From Candidatus Mediterraneibacter intestinipullorum (lineage in GTDB: Bacteria; Bacillota; Clostridia; Lachnospirales; Lachnospiraceae): a DNA stretch of 64,000 nt. The DNA lies in assembly GCA_019118665.1 (NCBI GenBank), contig DWYM01000019.1, positions 1 through 64,000 of the forward strand, written 5' to 3'. The notes beneath the pieces are model-generated. The model was given only the letters and a program-made list of their open reading frames with translations, ran no database searches and was not told the origin of the DNA. This document shows, in pieces, positions 39,512 through 50,182 of the stretch; the first letter of the stretch is position 1, and the number at the start of each line of letters is the position of its first letter. The position numbers were made by a program, and so were the translations under genes.

Positions 39512-40327
39512 ATGAAAAGAAGAGTATTAAGTATGTTACTTTGTGCAGGTATCGTTGTTACCATGCTTGCGGGATGCGGTTCAAAAGGAAATGCCGGTTC
39601 CGGTGGGGATGCCGCTGAGACGAGCGATATGGATTATGTAAAAGAGAAAGGTACTCTGGTCGTGGGCATCACGAATTTTGAACCCATGGATTACAAGGAC
39701 TCCAGCGGCGAGTGGGTCGGATTCGACGCGGATCTTGCGAGAGAATTTGCGGAGAGTCTTGGCGTTGAGGTGGAGTTTGTCGAGATCGACTGGGAAAATA
39801 AGATCCTGGAGCTGGATGGCAAGACGATCGACTGTGTGTGGAACGGCATGACCCTCACTCCGGAGGTGACCAGCGCCATGGACTGTACGGACGCTTATCT
39901 TGAGAACGCCCAGGTCGTTGTGGTCCCCTCCGATGTGGCTGACCAGTATCAGGATGAGGACAGCCTGGCGGATTTAAGCTTTGCCGCTGAGGCGGGAAGC
40001 GCAGGCGAGGAGGAGCTTGAGGCAAGGGAGCTGAACGTTACCCCGGTGACAGCACAGGCGGATGCCCTCATGGAAGTGGCGGCAGGGACTTCAGACGCGG
40101 CAGTGATCGACCTGCTCATGGCAGCGGCGATGATCGGAGAGGGAACAAGCTATTCTGACCTTACATATACGGTACACCTGAACAGCGAGGAGTACGGCGT
40201 GGGATTCAGGAAAGGTTCGGATCTGAAAGCAGAGTTGAATGATTTCTTTGCCAAAGCCTATGAAGACGGAAGCATCCGGGAGCTGGCGGAGAAATACGGA
40301 GTACAGGCTGCGCTGATCGAACAGTAA
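39512..40327 (+). CDS. Amino-acid ABC transporter substrate-binding lipoprotein
   Basis: Lipobox VTMLAGCGSKG; GTLVVGITNFEPMDYKDSSGEWVGFDADLAREFAESLG. Confidence 0.93.
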   Translation: MKRRVLSMLLCAGIVVTMLAGCGSKGNAGSGGDAAETSDMDYVKEKGTLVVGITNFEPMDYKDSSGEWVGFDADLAREFAESLGVEVEFVEIDWENKILELDGKTIDCVWNGMTLTPEVTSAMDCTDAYLENAQVVVVPSDVADQYQDEDSLADLSFAAEAGSAGEEELEARELNVTPVTAQADALMEVAAGTSDAAVIDLLMAAAMIGEGTSYSDLTYTVHLNSEEYGVGFRKGSDLKAELNDFFAKAYEDGSIRELAEKYGVQAALIEQ

Positions 40328-40360
40328 CAGTAAAAATAAATTTACAGACGGAGATATGTC

Positions 40361-41041
40361 ATGGAATTTTCAGAGCAATTTCCAATCGTTGTGCAGGCGC
40401 TGAACGTGGGATTCCTGCAGACCTTAAAGCTGTTTTTTGTGACGCTGCTGGGGGCGATCCCCCTGGGGCTGATCATTTCCTTTGGGTCTATGTCCCGATT
40501 TAAGCCCTTAAGTTTCATTACAAAGATCATCGTATGGATCATCAGGGGAACACCTCTGATGATCCAGCTTTTGATCGTCTATTTCATGCCCGGCCTGATG
40601 GGCAACAATATATGGGGAGGCGGTGAGAACGGACGTTTTCTCGCGGCTTCGGTTGCCTTTATCTTTAATTACGCCTGCTATTTTTCGGAGATCTACCGGG
40701 GCGGCATCCAGGGAGTTCCGGCAGGACAGGAGGAGGCAGGGCTTGTGCTCGGCATGACAAAGAGGCAGATCTTTTTAAAGGTGAAACTCCTTCAGATGAC
40801 CAAGAGGATCGTGCCTCCCATGTCCAATGAGATCATCACACTGGTAAAAGACACTTCTCTTTCCCGCATTATCGCGCTTCAGGAGGTTATCTGGGCAGGA
40901 CAGTCCTTCATGAAGGGAAACATGGGGATCGCAGGCGTGATCTGGCCGCTGTTCTTTACGGCAGTGTACTATCTGATCTTTAATGGGATCCTGACAGTCC
41001 TCCTGGGACGTCTTGAGAAAAAACTGGAATATTTTAGATAG
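40361..41041 (+). CDS. Amino-acid ABC transporter permease
   Basis: IRGTPLMIQLLIVYF; EIYRGGIQGVPAGQEEAGLVLGMTKRQIF; LVKDTSLSRII. Confidence 0.94.
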   Translation: MEFSEQFPIVVQALNVGFLQTLKLFFVTLLGAIPLGLIISFGSMSRFKPLSFITKIIVWIIRGTPLMIQLLIVYFMPGLMGNNIWGGGENGRFLAASVAFIFNYACYFSEIYRGGIQGVPAGQEEAGLVLGMTKRQIFLKVKLLQMTKRIVPPMSNEIITLVKDTSLSRIIALQEVIWAGQSFMKGNMGIAGVIWPLFFTAVYYLIFNGILTVLLGRLEKKLEYFR

Positions 41042-41053
41042 GAGGCGGAACAT

Positions 41054-41839
41054 ATGGCCATATTGGAAGTACAGCATGTAAGTAAGAGCTTTGGGAACAC
41101 GAAAGTGCTGAAAGATATCAGTTTTTCCCTGGAAAAGGGAAAAGTATTGTCCCTCATCGGTTCGTCCGGAAGCGGGAAGACAACGCTGCTCCGCTGTCTG
41201 AATTTTCTTGAAAGGCCGGACGGAGGCGTGATCCGCGTGAACGGTGAGACGCTGTTCGACGCGAATGATCCGGCGACGATGCAGGAGGGGGAGATCAGAA
41301 GAAAGCGGCTTCACTTCGGCCTGGTGTTCCAGTCTTTTAACCTCTTTCCACAGTATACGGCGCTTCAGAACGTACTGCTGGCGAAGGAGCTCCTGGCAAA
41401 GGAGAAGCCGGATTATAAATCAAAGAAAAAGGAAATCCATGCGCAGATCGAGGCGGAAGCAAAGACCCTTCTGGATCAGATGGGGCTGTCAGACCGGATG
41501 GAAAATTATCCCCACCAGCTTTCCGGCGGACAGTGCCAGAGGGTGGCGATCGCCAGGGCGCTGGCGCTGAAACCGGATATCCTCTGTTTTGATGAACCGA
41601 CTTCAGCGCTCGATCCGGAGCTTACCGGGGAAGTGCTGAAGGTGATCAAAGGGCTGGCGGATCAGGAGACAACGATGATCATTGTCACGCATGAGATGGC
41701 GTTTGCCCGGGGTGTATCCAGCCAGGTGATCTTTATGGACGGCGGACGCATCATGGAACAGGGCACTCCTGAGGAAGTGTTCGAGCATCCGCGGGAAGAA
41801 CGCACAAGGCAATTTTTATCAAGATTTACGAATCAATAA
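41054..41839 (+). CDS. Amino-acid ABC transporter ATP-binding protein
   Basis: GSSGSGKTTLLRCLNFLERPDGG; QLSGGQCQRVAIARALALKPDILCFDEPTSALDPEL. Confidence 0.95.
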   Translation: MAILEVQHVSKSFGNTKVLKDISFSLEKGKVLSLIGSSGSGKTTLLRCLNFLERPDGGVIRVNGETLFDANDPATMQEGEIRRKRLHFGLVFQSFNLFPQYTALQNVLLAKELLAKEKPDYKSKKKEIHAQIEAEAKTLLDQMGLSDRMENYPHQLSGGQCQRVAIARALALKPDILCFDEPTSALDPELTGEVLKVIKGLADQETTMIIVTHEMAFARGVSSQVIFMDGGRIMEQGTPEEVFEHPREERTRQFLSRFTNQ

Positions 41840-41852
41840 GGAGCAGGATTTC

Positions 41853-43280
41853 ATGACAGGATTTGATAATATTACCACAGGAATCGGCGAGGAATGTGGG
41901 GTTTTTGGAGCCTATGACCTGGATGGACGCGACGTTGCCGCGTCCATCTATTATGGGCTTTTTGCATTGCAGCACAGAGGACAGGAGAGCTGCGGCATCG
42001 CGGTGACAGACACCTCCGGGCAGAGAAAGGTATTGTCCAGAAAAGGTCTCGGGCATGTAAACGATGTGTTCGACGAGGAAGAGCTGGAGAAGTTGAAGGG
42101 CAATCTGGGAGTCGGACATGTCCGCTATTCCACGGCGGGAGGGACGAGAGTAGAGAACGCCCAGCCCCTTGTCATCAACTATGTGAAGGGCACTCTGGCC
42201 ATCGCCCATAACGGTAATCTGGTCAACGCGGTGGAACTGAGACGTGAGCTGGAGTACACAGGAGCGATCTTTCAGACAACGATCGACTCGGAAGTGATCG
42301 CGTATCATGTGGCGAGAGAGCGGCTGAATGCCAGGACTGCGGAAGAAGCGGTAAAAAATGCCATGAAGAAGATCAAAGGAGCCTACGCCCTCGTGGTCAG
42401 CAGCCCGCGCAAGATGATCGGGGCCAGAGATCCGTTCGGGCTCAAACCCCTGTGTATCGGAAAGCGGGATAACGCTTATTTCCTGGCTTCCGAGAGCTGC
42501 GCTGTCGCGGCTGTGGACGCGGAATTTGTAAGGGACGTGCGGCCGGGGGAGATCGTGACGATCACAAAAGAAGGCATTGCTTCCGACATGAGCATGGCAG
42601 TCCCGGAAGAGCGGCAGGCAAGATGTATCTTTGAGTATATCTACTTTGCCCGGACAGACAGCACGATTGATGGCGTGAATGTCTATCACTCCCGCATTCT
42701 TGCCGGGAAGGCTCTGGCAGAGTCCTATCCGGTGGAGGCGGATCTGGTAGTGGGCGTGCCCGATTCCGGCCTGGTTGCCGCGAAGGGCTACTCTGAGCAG
42801 TCGGGAATCCCATACGGCATGGCATTTCACAAGAACAGTTATGTGGGCAGGACCTTTATCAAGCCAAAACAGAGCGAGCGGGAATCCAGCGTTAAGATCA
42901 AGTTGAATGTGATCCCGGAGGTGGTGAAAGGGAAGCGGATCGTCATGGTGGATGACTCTATCGTTCGGGGAACAACCTGCGCGAATATCATTAAAATGCT
43001 GAAAAACGCGGGCGCGGAGGAAGTGCATGTGCGTATCAGTTCACCGCCGTTCCTTCATCCGTGCTATTTTGGGACGGACGTACCATCGAATGAACAGCTC
43101 ATTGCCCATTCCCACACACCGGAAGAGATCCGGCAGATGATCGGCGCGGATTCCCTGGGGTATATGGAAGTGTCAAAACTAAAGGAAATGGTGGGAGAGC
43201 TGAAATACTGTGACGCATGTTTTACCGGAAATTATCCCATGGAGGTTCCGGGGCGGGATATCAGCCACGCATTCGAATAG
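41853..43280 (+). CDS. purF: Amidophosphoribosyltransferase
   Basis: GEECGVFGAYDLDGRDVAASIYYGLFALQHRGQESCGI; RIVMVDDSIVRGTTCANIIKML. Confidence 0.97.
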   Translation: MTGFDNITTGIGEECGVFGAYDLDGRDVAASIYYGLFALQHRGQESCGIAVTDTSGQRKVLSRKGLGHVNDVFDEEELEKLKGNLGVGHVRYSTAGGTRVENAQPLVINYVKGTLAIAHNGNLVNAVELRRELEYTGAIFQTTIDSEVIAYHVARERLNARTAEEAVKNAMKKIKGAYALVVSSPRKMIGARDPFGLKPLCIGKRDNAYFLASESCAVAAVDAEFVRDVRPGEIVTITKEGIASDMSMAVPEERQARCIFEYIYFARTDSTIDGVNVYHSRILAGKALAESYPVEADLVVGVPDSGLVAAKGYSEQSGIPYGMAFHKNSYVGRTFIKPKQSERESSVKIKLNVIPEVVKGKRIVMVDDSIVRGTTCANIIKMLKNAGAEEVHVRISSPPFLHPCYFGTDVPSNEQLIAHSHTPEEIRQMIGADSLGYMEVSKLKEMVGELKYCDACFTGNYPMEVPGRDISHAFE

Positions 43281-43442
43281 GAGACTTTTTGGACAATAAA
43301 GTGTTGCCGTATGAAGGCTCTGATGTTACTATAATAGTCGGAAAGATCCCTGTTTTCCATAGGAAAGCTTCCAGGATGGAGAGCGTGTCCGCATGGGAAT
43401 GGGATCAGCATACAAGTATACAGGATAAAGGAGATCAGTAAT

Positions 43443-44876
43443 ATGTCAAATGACCGTTATGTTAGCCCTCTTTCCGAGCGTTACGCGAGCAGAGAGATGC
43501 AGTACATTTTCTCTCCGGACAAGAAATTCCGCACATGGAGGAGACTCTGGATCGCGCTTGCGGAGACAGAGAAAGAGCTGGGACTCAATATCACAGACGA
43601 GCAGATCGAGGAACTCAAAAGCCATGCGGATGATATCAATTACGATGTGGCCAGGGAGAGGGAAAAAATCGTACGCCATGACGTGATGTCGCATGTCTAT
43701 GCTTATGGCGTGCAGTGCCCGAAGGCAAAGGGGATCATCCATCTCGGCGCCACGTCCTGTTATGTGGGGGATAACACGGACATTATCATTATGTCTGAGG
43801 CTCTGAAGCTGGTGAGAAAAAAGCTGATCAATGTGATCGCTGAGCTGGCTAAATTCGCGGAGGAGCAAAAAAGCCAGCCCACCCTAGCGTTTACACATTT
43901 CCAGCCGGCGCAGCCCACGACTGTCGGCAAGAGGGCGACTCTGTGGATGCAGGAATTTGAAATGGATCTGGAGGATCTGGATCATGTGCTCGGCAGCCTG
44001 AAGCTTCTGGGTTCAAAGGGGACCACAGGCACACAGGCCAGCTTTCTGGAACTCTTTGACGGAGATCAGGAGAAAATCGACAGGATCGATCCCATGATCG
44101 CGGAAAAGATGGGATTTAAAGCCTGTTATCCGGTATCCGGACAGACATATTCCAGAAAAGTGGATACAAGGGTGTTGAATGTCCTTGCAGGCATCGCGGC
44201 AAGCGCCCACAAATTTTCCAATGACATCCGGCTGCTCCAGCACTTAAAGGAGATCGAGGAGCCATTTGAAAAGACGCAGATCGGGTCCTCAGCCATGGCG
44301 TATAAGCGGAATCCCATGCGCAGCGAGAGGATCGCGTCCCTGTCCCGCTATGTGATGATCGATGCGCTGAATCCCGCGGTCACATCGGCTGCACAGTGGT
44401 TTGAGAGGACGCTGGATGATTCCGCAAACAAGCGTCTGAGTGTTCCGGAAGGATTCCTTGCTATTGATGGGATTCTTGACCTGTGCCTGAACGTGGTGGA
44501 TGGGCTTGTAGTCTACCCAAAAGTGATCGAAAAGCGGCTCATGTCTGAGCTTCCGTTCATGGCGACAGAGAATATCATGATGGACGCGGTGAAAGCAGGC
44601 GGAGACAGGCAGGAACTTCACGAGAGGATCCGCGAGCTTTCCATGGAGGCGGGAAAGAATGTGAAGGAAAAAGGGCTGGATAATAATCTGCTCGAACTGA
44701 TCGCGGCGGACCCGGCGTTCAACTTAAGTATTGAAGATCTGCAAGAAACGATGGATTCTGCAAAATATGTAGGACGGGCAAAGGAACAGGTGGAGGCATA
44801 TCTGAAAAATGTCATCTGTCCTCTTCTGAAAGAGAATGAGGGAGAGCTGGGCATGAAAGCAGAGATCAATGTCTGA
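43443..44876 (+). CDS. purB: Adenylosuccinate lyase
   Basis: RYVSPLSERYASREM; THFQPAQPTTVGKRA; GSSAMAYKRNPMRSERI signature. Confidence 0.97.
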   Translation: MSNDRYVSPLSERYASREMQYIFSPDKKFRTWRRLWIALAETEKELGLNITDEQIEELKSHADDINYDVAREREKIVRHDVMSHVYAYGVQCPKAKGIIHLGATSCYVGDNTDIIIMSEALKLVRKKLINVIAELAKFAEEQKSQPTLAFTHFQPAQPTTVGKRATLWMQEFEMDLEDLDHVLGSLKLLGSKGTTGTQASFLELFDGDQEKIDRIDPMIAEKMGFKACYPVSGQTYSRKVDTRVLNVLAGIAASAHKFSNDIRLLQHLKEIEEPFEKTQIGSSAMAYKRNPMRSERIASLSRYVMIDALNPAVTSAAQWFERTLDDSANKRLSVPEGFLAIDGILDLCLNVVDGLVVYPKVIEKRLMSELPFMATENIMMDAVKAGGDRQELHERIRELSMEAGKNVKEKGLDNNLLELIAADPAFNLSIEDLQETMDSAKYVGRAKEQVEAYLKNVICPLLKENEGELGMKAEINV

Positions 44877-44906
44877 GAGAAACAGAGGATCGTAACAAAA
44901 AATTGC

Positions 44907-44944
44907 AAAGGAATGTTGCAGGGGATTGCGGCATTCCTTTTTCT
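44907..44944 (+). terminator. Rho-independent terminator after purB
   Basis: AAAGGAATG...CATTCCTTTTTCTC. Confidence 0.75.
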
Positions 44945-45021
44945 CTGATACCTTATCCTGGAAAAGCAGATGGAAGATATTGCCATCAGTTGTTGTGGTG
45001 TAGAAAGGGAAGGGAATCAAA

Positions 45022-45987
45022 ATGGAGTGGTGTGGGAAACTTTATGGGGAGTGGAGATCAGCAGAAAATCTCCACAGGATGGAGCGGACTGTGCTTGTCC
45101 TCATTGTTTTTCTGATGCTGGCAGGCTGGGTCTGGGACACAGGGGCGGCGATACCTGGCACGGATGGAGGATACGCAGATCGTCTGTCAAGAAGGGGGTT
45201 CGGAATGGAACCTGTTTCTGATGACCCCGGGATACTGGCAGTGATGGCAGTCACCGGATGCAGTCCGGTCCCACTGAAGGGCATGGACATGTCCCGGGAT
45301 ATCGCGGAGCAGGAGAGATTGACTCAAGAGACTGCGCCACTCATAACGCCTGCGGGACTGACAGCCGGGGCGGATACCTTTCCCGCTGAGCCAAAGTACC
45401 CTGAGGAGACGGCGCCACCCATAAGCATTCCTGCGGAAGAACACCCGGCAGAGACTGTACCGCCCGCGGACGCTCCGGCGGAGGAGGCGCCGGCTGAGAC
45501 AGTACCGTCGTCAGTGGATGGGGTTTTTGTAAATGAGTATGGGATGATCTGCGGGATCCAAGATCCGGCAGTTGTTTCGGACGGTTATCTGGTCCTGCCA
45601 TCTGAAGGCTGCACAGGGATCGCGGCGGGAGCGTTTGCTGATGTTCCGGTCATCATCGCAGAGATCTATATCCCTGCCAATATCGTTCATATAGAGGAGG
45701 GCGCTTTCGCCGGGCTTGGCTATCTGGAGTGGCTGGAAGCAGAAGCTTCAGAAAGTTATTATACAGAGGACGGTGTGCTTTTCTCGGAGAATGGGACCTG
45801 CATACTTGGCTTTCCATCCGCAAGGACCGGGAGTTATAAAGTTCCTGACAGAGTTACCAGGTTTGCGGAAGGTGCGTTTGGCGAGGCAAAGATCGAGGTC
45901 ATAGACGCAGTCGGCTGTTCCCTGGAAGCCACAGGCAGCCTTCCCTCATCCATCCTTCTGCTCCGGGCGGAGGATCTGAAGGGTTGA
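45022..45987 (+). CDS. Membrane-anchored protein with P/E/A-rich linker and BspA-like leucine-rich repeats
   Basis: TM LVLIVFLMLAGWVW; PAEEHPAETVPPADAPAEEAPAETVP; CTGIAAGAFADVP...IPANIVHIEEGAFAGLGYLEWLEA. Confidence 0.7.
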   Translation: MEWCGKLYGEWRSAENLHRMERTVLVLIVFLMLAGWVWDTGAAIPGTDGGYADRLSRRGFGMEPVSDDPGILAVMAVTGCSPVPLKGMDMSRDIAEQERLTQETAPLITPAGLTAGADTFPAEPKYPEETAPPISIPAEEHPAETVPPADAPAEEAPAETVPSSVDGVFVNEYGMICGIQDPAVVSDGYLVLPSEGCTGIAAGAFADVPVIIAEIYIPANIVHIEEGAFAGLGYLEWLEAEASESYYTEDGVLFSENGTCILGFPSARTGSYKVPDRVTRFAEGAFGEAKIEVIDAVGCSLEATGSLPSSILLLRAEDLKG

Positions 45988-46110
45988 TATACAGAGAGCA
46001 GGGATGAAGTGACAGGAGTTGTTTGTTGAAGAATCCTCCGATATGTTTTATAATACCGTATATAGGAACATTGCCTGCTGAAGGAAAGGCGGCAGAAAGG
46101 AGGGGACTTT

Positions 46111-46851
46111 ATGAGAGAAAATAATATACTCCAGATATTAAGAGAGGGCAGGTACACAGTCGTTTTAAGCGGTATCGGTCTCATGGCGGAAAGCGGGTAT
46201 CCGCTTTTAAGGGATGGAGCGGAGTCCTATGAGATCGAAGATAAGTACGGCTATTCTTATGAAGAGATATTCAGCAGCGGATTTTACTCCGCCAGGAAAG
46301 AACTGTTCTTTCGCTTTTATAAAGAAGTCATCCTTAAGGCAGTGGAGATCCCGCCGGGGAAAGGGTTTCACATGCTGAAGAAGCTTCAGGACTGCGGACT
46401 TGTGGATTCGATCATTACCCGCCGCATCGCCGGACTGGAGGACAGGGCCGGATGCGGGAACGTAGTGAATATGAAGGGCACGGTTTTTGACAATGTGTGT
46501 CCGTCCTGCGGAAAACATTATCCTGTGGAATATATCAGGGAATCGAAAAATGTTCCCCTTTGTGAAAAATGTCTTGTCGCGCTCCGCCCTCAGGTGTGCC
46601 TGTTCGGGGAGATGATCGACAACGGCATTATGACAAAAGCAGCGGGAGAAGTGGAAAAAGCGGATGCGCTCCTTGTGCTCGGAGCCAGCCTGAATTCTCC
46701 GCTGTGCAGTCAGCTGCTGCAGTATTATACGGGCACGGAGCTGATCCTTGTGACAGGATCGGAGCACTATACAGACCAGAGAGCAGACTTTGTCGTGTAT
46801 GGGAGATGCGATGAATTTCTTGAGAGACTGGCTGACGAGTGCGGAAAATAA
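46111..46851 (+). CDS. Divergent Sir2-like protein
   Basis: YTVVLSGIGLMAESGYPLLRDG; GCGNVVNMKGTVFDNVCPSCGKHYP...CEKC; PQVCLFGEMID; LLVLGASLNSPLCSQ. Confidence 0.8.
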   Translation: MRENNILQILREGRYTVVLSGIGLMAESGYPLLRDGAESYEIEDKYGYSYEEIFSSGFYSARKELFFRFYKEVILKAVEIPPGKGFHMLKKLQDCGLVDSIITRRIAGLEDRAGCGNVVNMKGTVFDNVCPSCGKHYPVEYIRESKNVPLCEKCLVALRPQVCLFGEMIDNGIMTKAAGEVEKADALLVLGASLNSPLCSQLLQYYTGTELILVTGSEHYTDQRADFVVYGRCDEFLERLADECGK

Positions 46852-46878
46852 AATACAGACCATGATTGGAGAAAAAAG

Positions 46879-48336
46879 ATGAGCAACAGAGTGAGAACAA
46901 GATTTGCACCTAGCCCGACAGGGCGGATGCACGTTGGAAATCTGCGTACAGCGCTTTATGCGTACCTGATCGCGAAACACGAAGGCGGGGATTTCATTCT
47001 TCGTGTGGAGGATACGGATCAGGAGCGTTTTGTGGAAGGCGCGCTGGATATCATATACAGGACGCTGGAAAAGACCGGGCTTAAGCATGATGAAGGACCG
47101 GACAAAGACGGTGGATACGGACCGTATGTGCAGAGCGAAAGGCAGGCGTCCGGACTGTATCTGAAGTATGCGAAACAGCTAGTGGAACAGGGAGACGCAT
47201 ATTACTGTTTCTGCGACAAGGAGCGTCTGGAATCATTAAAGACCTCTGTGTCTGACGATGGTACGGATATCGTTGTGTATGATAAACACTGTCTGGGCCT
47301 GAGCAGAGAAGAGATTGAGGAGAACCTGGCGGCGGGAAAGCCGTGGGTCATCCGCCTGAATGTCCCCCGGGAAGGTGAGACCACGTTCCACGATGAGATC
47401 TATGGGGATATCACAGTTCCGAACAATGAGCTGGACGATATGATCCTGATCAAATCGGATGGATTCCCCACCTATAATTTCGCCAATGTCATTGACGATC
47501 ATCTGATGGGCATCACGCATGTGGTGAGGGGAAATGAGTATCTGTCATCCGTGCCGAAGTACAACAGGCTCTATGAGGCGTTCGGATGGGAGATCCCGGT
47601 GTATGTTCACTGTCCGCTCATCACGGATGAGAACCATAAGAAGCTGAGCAAGCGGTGCGGGCACTCCTCCTATGAGGATCTGATCGATCAGGGGTTTGTG
47701 TCTGAGGCAGTAGTCAATTATGTGGCTCTCCTGGGCTGGTGTCCGGCGGATAACAGGGAGATCTTTACCCTGGAAGAGCTGGTGGAGACCTTTGACTACC
47801 GGCACATGAGCAAGTCCCCGGCTGTTTTTGACACTGTGAAGCTGAAATGGATGAATGGAGAATATTTGAAAGCAATGGATCTTGAACGGTTCTATGAACT
47901 TGCAGAGCCGTATATCCGCAGGACGGTCACAAAGGACTTTGACCTTAAGAGGATTGCCGCCCTGGTCAAGACAAGGATCGAGATCCTGCCGGATATCTGC
48001 GAGCAGATCGATTTCTTTGAGAAAGTTCCGGAATATGACAATGAGCTTTACACACACAAGAAGATGAAGACGGATCCGGAGAAAGGTCTTGCCCTCCTCC
48101 GGGAAGTGATCCCCCTTCTTGAGGAGCAGCAGGATTATTCCAATGACGCTCTCTTTGAGATGCTCAAAGGATTTGCGGAGGAGAAGGGATACAAGATCGG
48201 CTATGTGATGTGGCCGCTGAGGACCGCGGTCTCGGGCAAGCAGAATACGCCGGGCGGCGCGACAGAGCTGATAGAAGTATTGGGAAAAGAAGAGTCCCTG
48301 AACAGGATCAGAAAAGGGATCGAAAAGCTTAGTTAG
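46879..48336 (+). CDS. gltX: Glutamyl-tRNA synthetase
   Basis: [43 protein letters not shown] (KMSKS-like). Confidence 0.97.
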   Translation: MSNRVRTRFAPSPTGRMHVGNLRTALYAYLIAKHEGGDFILRVEDTDQERFVEGALDIIYRTLEKTGLKHDEGPDKDGGYGPYVQSERQASGLYLKYAKQLVEQGDAYYCFCDKERLESLKTSVSDDGTDIVVYDKHCLGLSREEIEENLAAGKPWVIRLNVPREGETTFHDEIYGDITVPNNELDDMILIKSDGFPTYNFANVIDDHLMGITHVVRGNEYLSSVPKYNRLYEAFGWEIPVYVHCPLITDENHKKLSKRCGHSSYEDLIDQGFVSEAVVNYVALLGWCPADNREIFTLEELVETFDYRHMSKSPAVFDTVKLKWMNGEYLKAMDLERFYELAEPYIRRTVTKDFDLKRIAALVKTRIEILPDICEQIDFFEKVPEYDNELYTHKKMKTDPEKGLALLREVIPLLEEQQDYSNDALFEMLKGFAEEKGYKIGYVMWPLRTAVSGKQNTPGGATELIEVLGKEESLNRIRKGIEKLS

Positions 48337-48347
48337 AGAGGAGACAG

Positions 48348-50177
48348 ATGGGATTTAGCCAAGCACAGAAAAAGGCTGTCACACATGGGGCCGGTCCCTG
48401 TCAGGTACTGGCGGGGCCGGGTTCCGGGAAGACGCTTACTATTGTTAACAGGATCAGGTATCTGATCGAAGAATGCCATGTAAGACCAGAAGAAATTCTG
48501 GTCGTTACTTTTACCCGCTTTGCCGCGGCAGAGATGAAAGAACGGCTGTCCGGTCTGCTGGGGAAGAAAAATATTCCGGTCACGGCAGGCACGTTCCATG
48601 GGATTTATTACGGTATCCTGAAATGGGCGTACAGGTTCGGGCCGGAAAATATTCTGTCAGAGGAGGAAAAATATCAGCTCCTGCGCCTGATCATAGGCCG
48701 TCAGGAGCTGGACCCTTCTGATGAAGAAGCTTTCCTCAGGGATATTGCGGAAGAGATCGGAAAAGTAAAAAACAGCCGGATCGACATCCGGGAATTCGCG
48801 TCGTCAAAATGCAGCGCCGGGACTTTCCGCGATATATACAGAGAGTATGAAAAAGAGCGCAAATCTCTGCGTAAGATTGATTTTGACGATATGCTCGTGG
48901 TCTGCTATGAGCTCTTTGCCACCAGGCCGGATGTGCTGGCGCAGTGGCAGAAAAGATTCCGTTATATCCTGGTGGACGAATTTCAGGACATCAACCGTGT
49001 ACAGTACGATGTGCTGCGGATGCTGGCTCTCCCGGAGAACAATCTTTTTGTGGTGGGCGATGACGATCAGGCGATCTACGGATTCCGGGGCGCTGACCCG
49101 GAGATCATGTTCCGGTTTGGAAAAGATTATCCGGGAGCAGAGCAGATCCTCCTTGACGTTAACTACCGGTCCACCTCAAATATCGTCACCAATTCTCTGA
49201 AGGTGATCGGCAATAATGAGAAGCGGTTTGACAAGAAGATCCAGGCTGTGAGGGACAAGGGTGAGTTCTTACATATACAGGAGCTGAAAGACCCCAACGA
49301 GGAGGCACATTATGTGGCGGATGAGATCGTGAAGCGAATGGATAGGGGAGTGCCCGCGGAAGATATGGCGGTGCTTTTTCGGATCCACACAGACGCGCGT
49401 CCGGTGGCGGAGGAGCTGATCAGGAGAAAGCTGCCCTTTCAGATGAGAGAGCATCTGCCCAATCTCTATGACCATTTTATCGCGAAAGATATCCAGGCAT
49501 ATTTCCGCCTTGCCACAGGAGCGGTCAGCCGGGGAGACATGCTGCGGGTCATGAACCGCCCGAAACGTTATATCGGGAGGGACAGTCTCGCCGAAGGAGC
49601 GTCCTTTGAGGAGATCAGGAAGTTCTACTGTGACAAAGACTGGATGTTGGACCGGATCGATCAGTTTGAGTGGGATGTAAAAATGCTTTCCAGGATGGCG
49701 CCCTATGCGGCGGTCCGGTATATCAGAAAACGGATCGGATATGACGATTTTCTGAAAGATCATGCCTTTGCAAACAGGATCGAGCGCGCAGACCTCAATG
49801 AAGTGCTCGCAGAGATCGCGGAAGCGGCCCGGCCGTATGCCACAGTTAAGGAATGGTTCTGCCATATAGAAGAATACACAGAGGCTCTCAGGAGGAATGA
49901 GAGGCGGAAGGATCTTTCAGGGGAAGGGGTGCGGCTGATGACCCTTCACGCGGCAAAAGGGCTGGAGTTCGATACGGTATTCCTGATCGGTGCCAACGAG
50001 GGGAGGATGCCATATAAAAAGGCAGTGACTGAGAAGGAGGAGGAAGAAGAGAGGCGGCTCTTTTATGTGGGGATGACCCGGGCGGAAAATGTGCTCCGGA
50101 TCTGTTATGTAAAAGAAAAAAACGGAAAAGAGGCAGATCCTTCCCGTTTTGTGGATGAGCTTCTGGAAGAGAGATAA
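48348..50177 (+). CDS. UvrD/PcrA-like ATP-dependent helicase (~609 aa)
   Basis: VLAGPGSGKTLTIVNRIRYLIEE; YILVDEFQDINRVQYDVLRML; VVGDDDQAIYGFRGADPEIM; VRLMTLHAAKGLEFDTVFLIGANEGRMP. Confidence 0.94.
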   Translation: MGFSQAQKKAVTHGAGPCQVLAGPGSGKTLTIVNRIRYLIEECHVRPEEILVVTFTRFAAAEMKERLSGLLGKKNIPVTAGTFHGIYYGILKWAYRFGPENILSEEEKYQLLRLIIGRQELDPSDEEAFLRDIAEEIGKVKNSRIDIREFASSKCSAGTFRDIYREYEKERKSLRKIDFDDMLVVCYELFATRPDVLAQWQKRFRYILVDEFQDINRVQYDVLRMLALPENNLFVVGDDDQAIYGFRGADPEIMFRFGKDYPGAEQILLDVNYRSTSNIVTNSLKVIGNNEKRFDKKIQAVRDKGEFLHIQELKDPNEEAHYVADEIVKRMDRGVPAEDMAVLFRIHTDARPVAEELIRRKLPFQMREHLPNLYDHFIAKDIQAYFRLATGAVSRGDMLRVMNRPKRYIGRDSLAEGASFEEIRKFYCDKDWMLDRIDQFEWDVKMLSRMAPYAAVRYIRKRIGYDDFLKDHAFANRIERADLNEVLAEIAEAARPYATVKEWFCHIEEYTEALRRNERRKDLSGEGVRLMTLHAAKGLEFDTVFLIGANEGRMPYKKAVTEKEEEEERRLFYVGMTRAENVLRICYVKEKNGKEADPSRFVDELLEER

Positions 50178-50182
50178 CCGGA

